The translations under genes and the position numbers were made by a program. DNA of 64,000 bases, taken from CAWJAP01 sp963834365 (GTDB lineage Bacteria > Acidobacteriota > Vicinamibacteria > Vicinamibacterales > Vicinamibacteraceae). The stretch's first letter is position 1, and each line of letters begins with the position of its first letter. The notes below the pieces were generated by a model. The model made no database searches, was not told where the DNA came from, and saw nothing but the letters and a program-made list of their open reading frames with translations. Below are positions 62,590-64,000 of this stretch, piece after piece. The stretch covers positions 248,001 to 312,000 of the forward strand of contig CAWIBS010000035.1 of the NCBI GenBank assembly GCA_963834365.1. Reading direction: 5' to 3'.

Positions 62590-63700
62590 AATATCTCGAG
62601 ATGCGCGCGCTCGGGCACGAGCGACAGCGAGGAATCGCGCGGCGCTCAGCCGCAGATCGGCACAGGCGGAGCTGGCCGCGACGAGCGGCCGCATCGGATT
62701 CGGCCGAGCCAAGAAGTCCCGGCCGTGCCAGCCATGCACGTTGGCGGCGAAGCGGCGGCGCGGCCGCCGGCAAGGGCGGACGCCCAGGCACTCGGCAGCA
62801 GGCCCGGGAGCGTCCGCTCGCCGATGCGTCCAGAGGGCCCAGGCGAGCTCGTCGAGCGTGCCTGGCCAGCTCGCGCCCGACCGCTGGGTCGGACGGGACC
62901 TCGACGGAGATCGAGGAACTGCACGAGCCGCGCGCCGCGGTGCGCCGACGCTAGAGGCGCAGTGGAGCCACGGTGCAGCGCCAGGCCCAGTGGGGCCTGG
63001 CACGAGCGCCAGTCCGTCTCCGAACGGTCCGGCCGGAGATCGGCCCGGTAGCGCGCGGTGACATCAATCGTGCGTCCCAGCACGCGCTCGCGCAGACGCG
63101 CGTGCACTTCGACCGGACGGGGATTCTGCGGGTGCTCGGCGTAGTCCTGGATCTCGCGCGCGGCGGGACGGGCAGAACGTGTCGTGCTTGATGCTGCGCG
63201 CTCCGCGCGACGGTAGCCGAGGAATCGACCAGCAGCGCGGCCCACTGACCGGCATCGCGGTCCTCCGCCAGCAGATCGATGTCGGCGGTCGGCCGCAGCC
63301 GGGCGGCCGCCAGTCCCTGGATGGCGCGCACCGGAACCTTTGAGCGGAACGAACGGGAGGCCGCGACCGCGGCGGCCGCCGCGATGCGGGCGAAGATCGG
63401 CGTGGAGCCCTCGATGGCGTGCGGCGATGCGGAGCGCTCCGCGTCGAGCTCGCGTGCAGCGGCGGGGGGCAGCACGGCCGGGGCTGGCGTCGCTCAGCGC
63501 GGCCAGCGAAGGCCGACACGCCGTGAACACGCGTCACGAACAGGATGCTGTCGCGCTCGGCCTTTGCATCGGCAATCGCATGCCGCGAGGAGTGCGATGT
63601 CATCTCGCGCCAGCGCCAGGCCGTCGCGGCCGACAGCCGGGCGAACCACGGTGTCCGCATCGCGGCGAGCCCGCATGTGGAGCGCGCCTTCCGGGGTCAC
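62560..63700 (-). CDS. Uncharacterised nucleotidyltransferase (PF14907-like), heavily frameshifted
   Basis: Pieces of one protein in all minus frames. N-terminus near 63700 (MTPEGALHMRARRDADTVVR), then ERDSILFVTRVHGVSAFAGR. The diagnostic block is GLPFVPLKGS followed by RAIQGLAAARLRPTADIDLL then AEDRDAGQWAALLVDS, the V-P-L-K-G-x(n)-R-x-x-x-D-I-D-L-L pattern of this nucleotidyltransferase family. Later pieces are PVEVHARLRERVLGRTIDVT, AHRGARLVQFLDL and HGRDFLARPNPMRPLVAASS. At least six indels would be needed, and both ends are approximate. Members occur in capsule, lasso-peptide and other biosynthetic loci with unknown substrates. Confidence 0.55.
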
Positions 63701-63771
63701 GCTCGCAGCGTATCATGCGCGTCTTGACGTGATGTCTGCGTCTGACCGGGCGATCGTCCGGCGTCAGCGCG

Positions 63772-64000
63772 TCATGCCGCAACACCGACGACGACGGTCA
63801 GGGTCTGAAGGTGGTGAAAGTCGGGCCGCCGAAGGCAGAAGCTCGGGGCGTCCGGGTTGCAGAACCGCGCGAGATTCTCGGCGTCGGCGTTCGTGAGGTA
63901 GGGCGTCAGTTTTTCACCCCAATAGCCCCGGAATACGGCGTCCAGAAAGTAGGTGCGATCGGCCGATGACAATGGCTGGGTGCGCTCGATGACGTAGGTG
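63772..64000 (-). CDS. C-terminal fragment of a probable SAM-dependent methyltransferase, N-terminus beyond window
   Basis: The frame is open across the right edge, giving 75 residues to a stop at 63772. Visible segments: TYVIERTQPLSSADRTYFLD, AVFRGYWGEKLTPYLTNADA, ENLARFCNPDAPSFCLRRPD and FHHLQTLTVVVGVAA. The F/Y-H-x-x-Q-T-x-T-x-V-V-G ending resembles the last strand of class I SAM methyltransferases. The catalytic core is outside the window, so the call is tentative. A TTG at 63972 could be a start but the frame continues upstream without a stop. Confidence 0.45.
   Translation of the reverse strand, partial: TYVIERTQPLSSADRTYFLDAVFRGYWGEKLTPYLTNADAENLARFCNPDAPSFCLRRPDFHHLQTLTVVVGVAA

Noticed and set aside
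1..64000. tRNA, rRNA, riboswitch or prophage features
   Set aside because: I saw no cloverleaf-like sequence, rRNA segment, known riboswitch core or phage structural gene. A covariance-model scan would be needed to be sure.

Overview
The window is a GC-rich bacterial chromosome fragment. The gene content suggests a soil-type Acidobacteriota, probably of the Vicinamibacteria kind. The pointers are an 'acidobacterial duplicated orphan permease' (23123-25600), a carboxypeptidase-like/TonB receptor (18438-22010), a Ser/Thr kinase fused to TPRs, DUF1080, several Gfo/Idh/MocA oxidoreductases and an IS110 remnant. This placement is inferred from gene families; there is no rRNA or marker-gene evidence here.

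Layout. 1-5 kb: a DUF305/LVIVD pair, then a badly frameshifted D-2-hydroxyacid dehydrogenase and an NRAMP-like metal transporter. 5-11 kb: a serine hydrolase, a nucleotidyltransferase and a UvrA-family ATPase. 11-18 kb: an aldehyde dehydrogenase divergent from an IclR regulator, a frameshifted membrane protein, an IS110 remnant, a nuclease with two zinc-finger-like C-terminal repeats, and an AraC regulator. 18-26 kb: TonB receptor, TPR protein, ADOP permease and a CBM6-like protein. 26-33.7 kb: a two-gene ABC exporter, a Tat-exported glucose-fructose-oxidoreductase-like enzyme, a di-haem cytochrome c peroxidase-like protein and DUF1080. 34-40.5 kb: a kinase/TPR gene followed by a tight operon of a small basic protein, a SagB-type dehydrogenase, a chimeric DUF772/cytidylyltransferase-like protein and a glycosyltransferase. 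40.5-48 kb: Gfo/Idh, CocE hydrolase, SelA-like PLP enzyme, vanadium-haloperoxidase-like protein and PQQ propeller. 48-58 kb: a long minus-strand operon with a ribose-type sugar ABC importer, soluble transhydrogenase, ROK kinase, two Gfo/Idh enzymes, a PIG-L deacetylase and a NagB-like deaminase. Together these look like uptake and catabolism of an amino sugar or inositol-like sugar. 58-64 kb: DJ-1/PfpI protein, an atypical ketosynthase, aspartate-semialdehyde dehydrogenase, and a partial surface-glycan set (GT4, nucleotidyltransferase, methyltransferase fragment).

Two features cut across the window. First, most gene or operon borders carry degenerate tandem arrays of 7-8 bp units. These fall into a few related unit families, are often in inverted pairs, and sometimes run straight into a start codon or supply the stop codon. 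There are also REP-like palindromes (core GTCCGGCTGAAGCCGGAC) and a pair of ~90-105 bp elements with TCACTTGTGTTG inverted ends. Second, +/-1 frameshifts are common but clustered (2.5-4.7, 13.7-14.4, 18.7-22, 49-50.7, 58.9-59.7 and 62.4-63.7 kb) while the genes between are perfectly open. I read most of these as consensus errors in the assembly rather than gene decay.

The two strongest candidates for something undescribed are the 36.7-40.5 kb SagB operon, a possible peptide-modification system without a visible YcaO, and the intergenic heptamer-array system.
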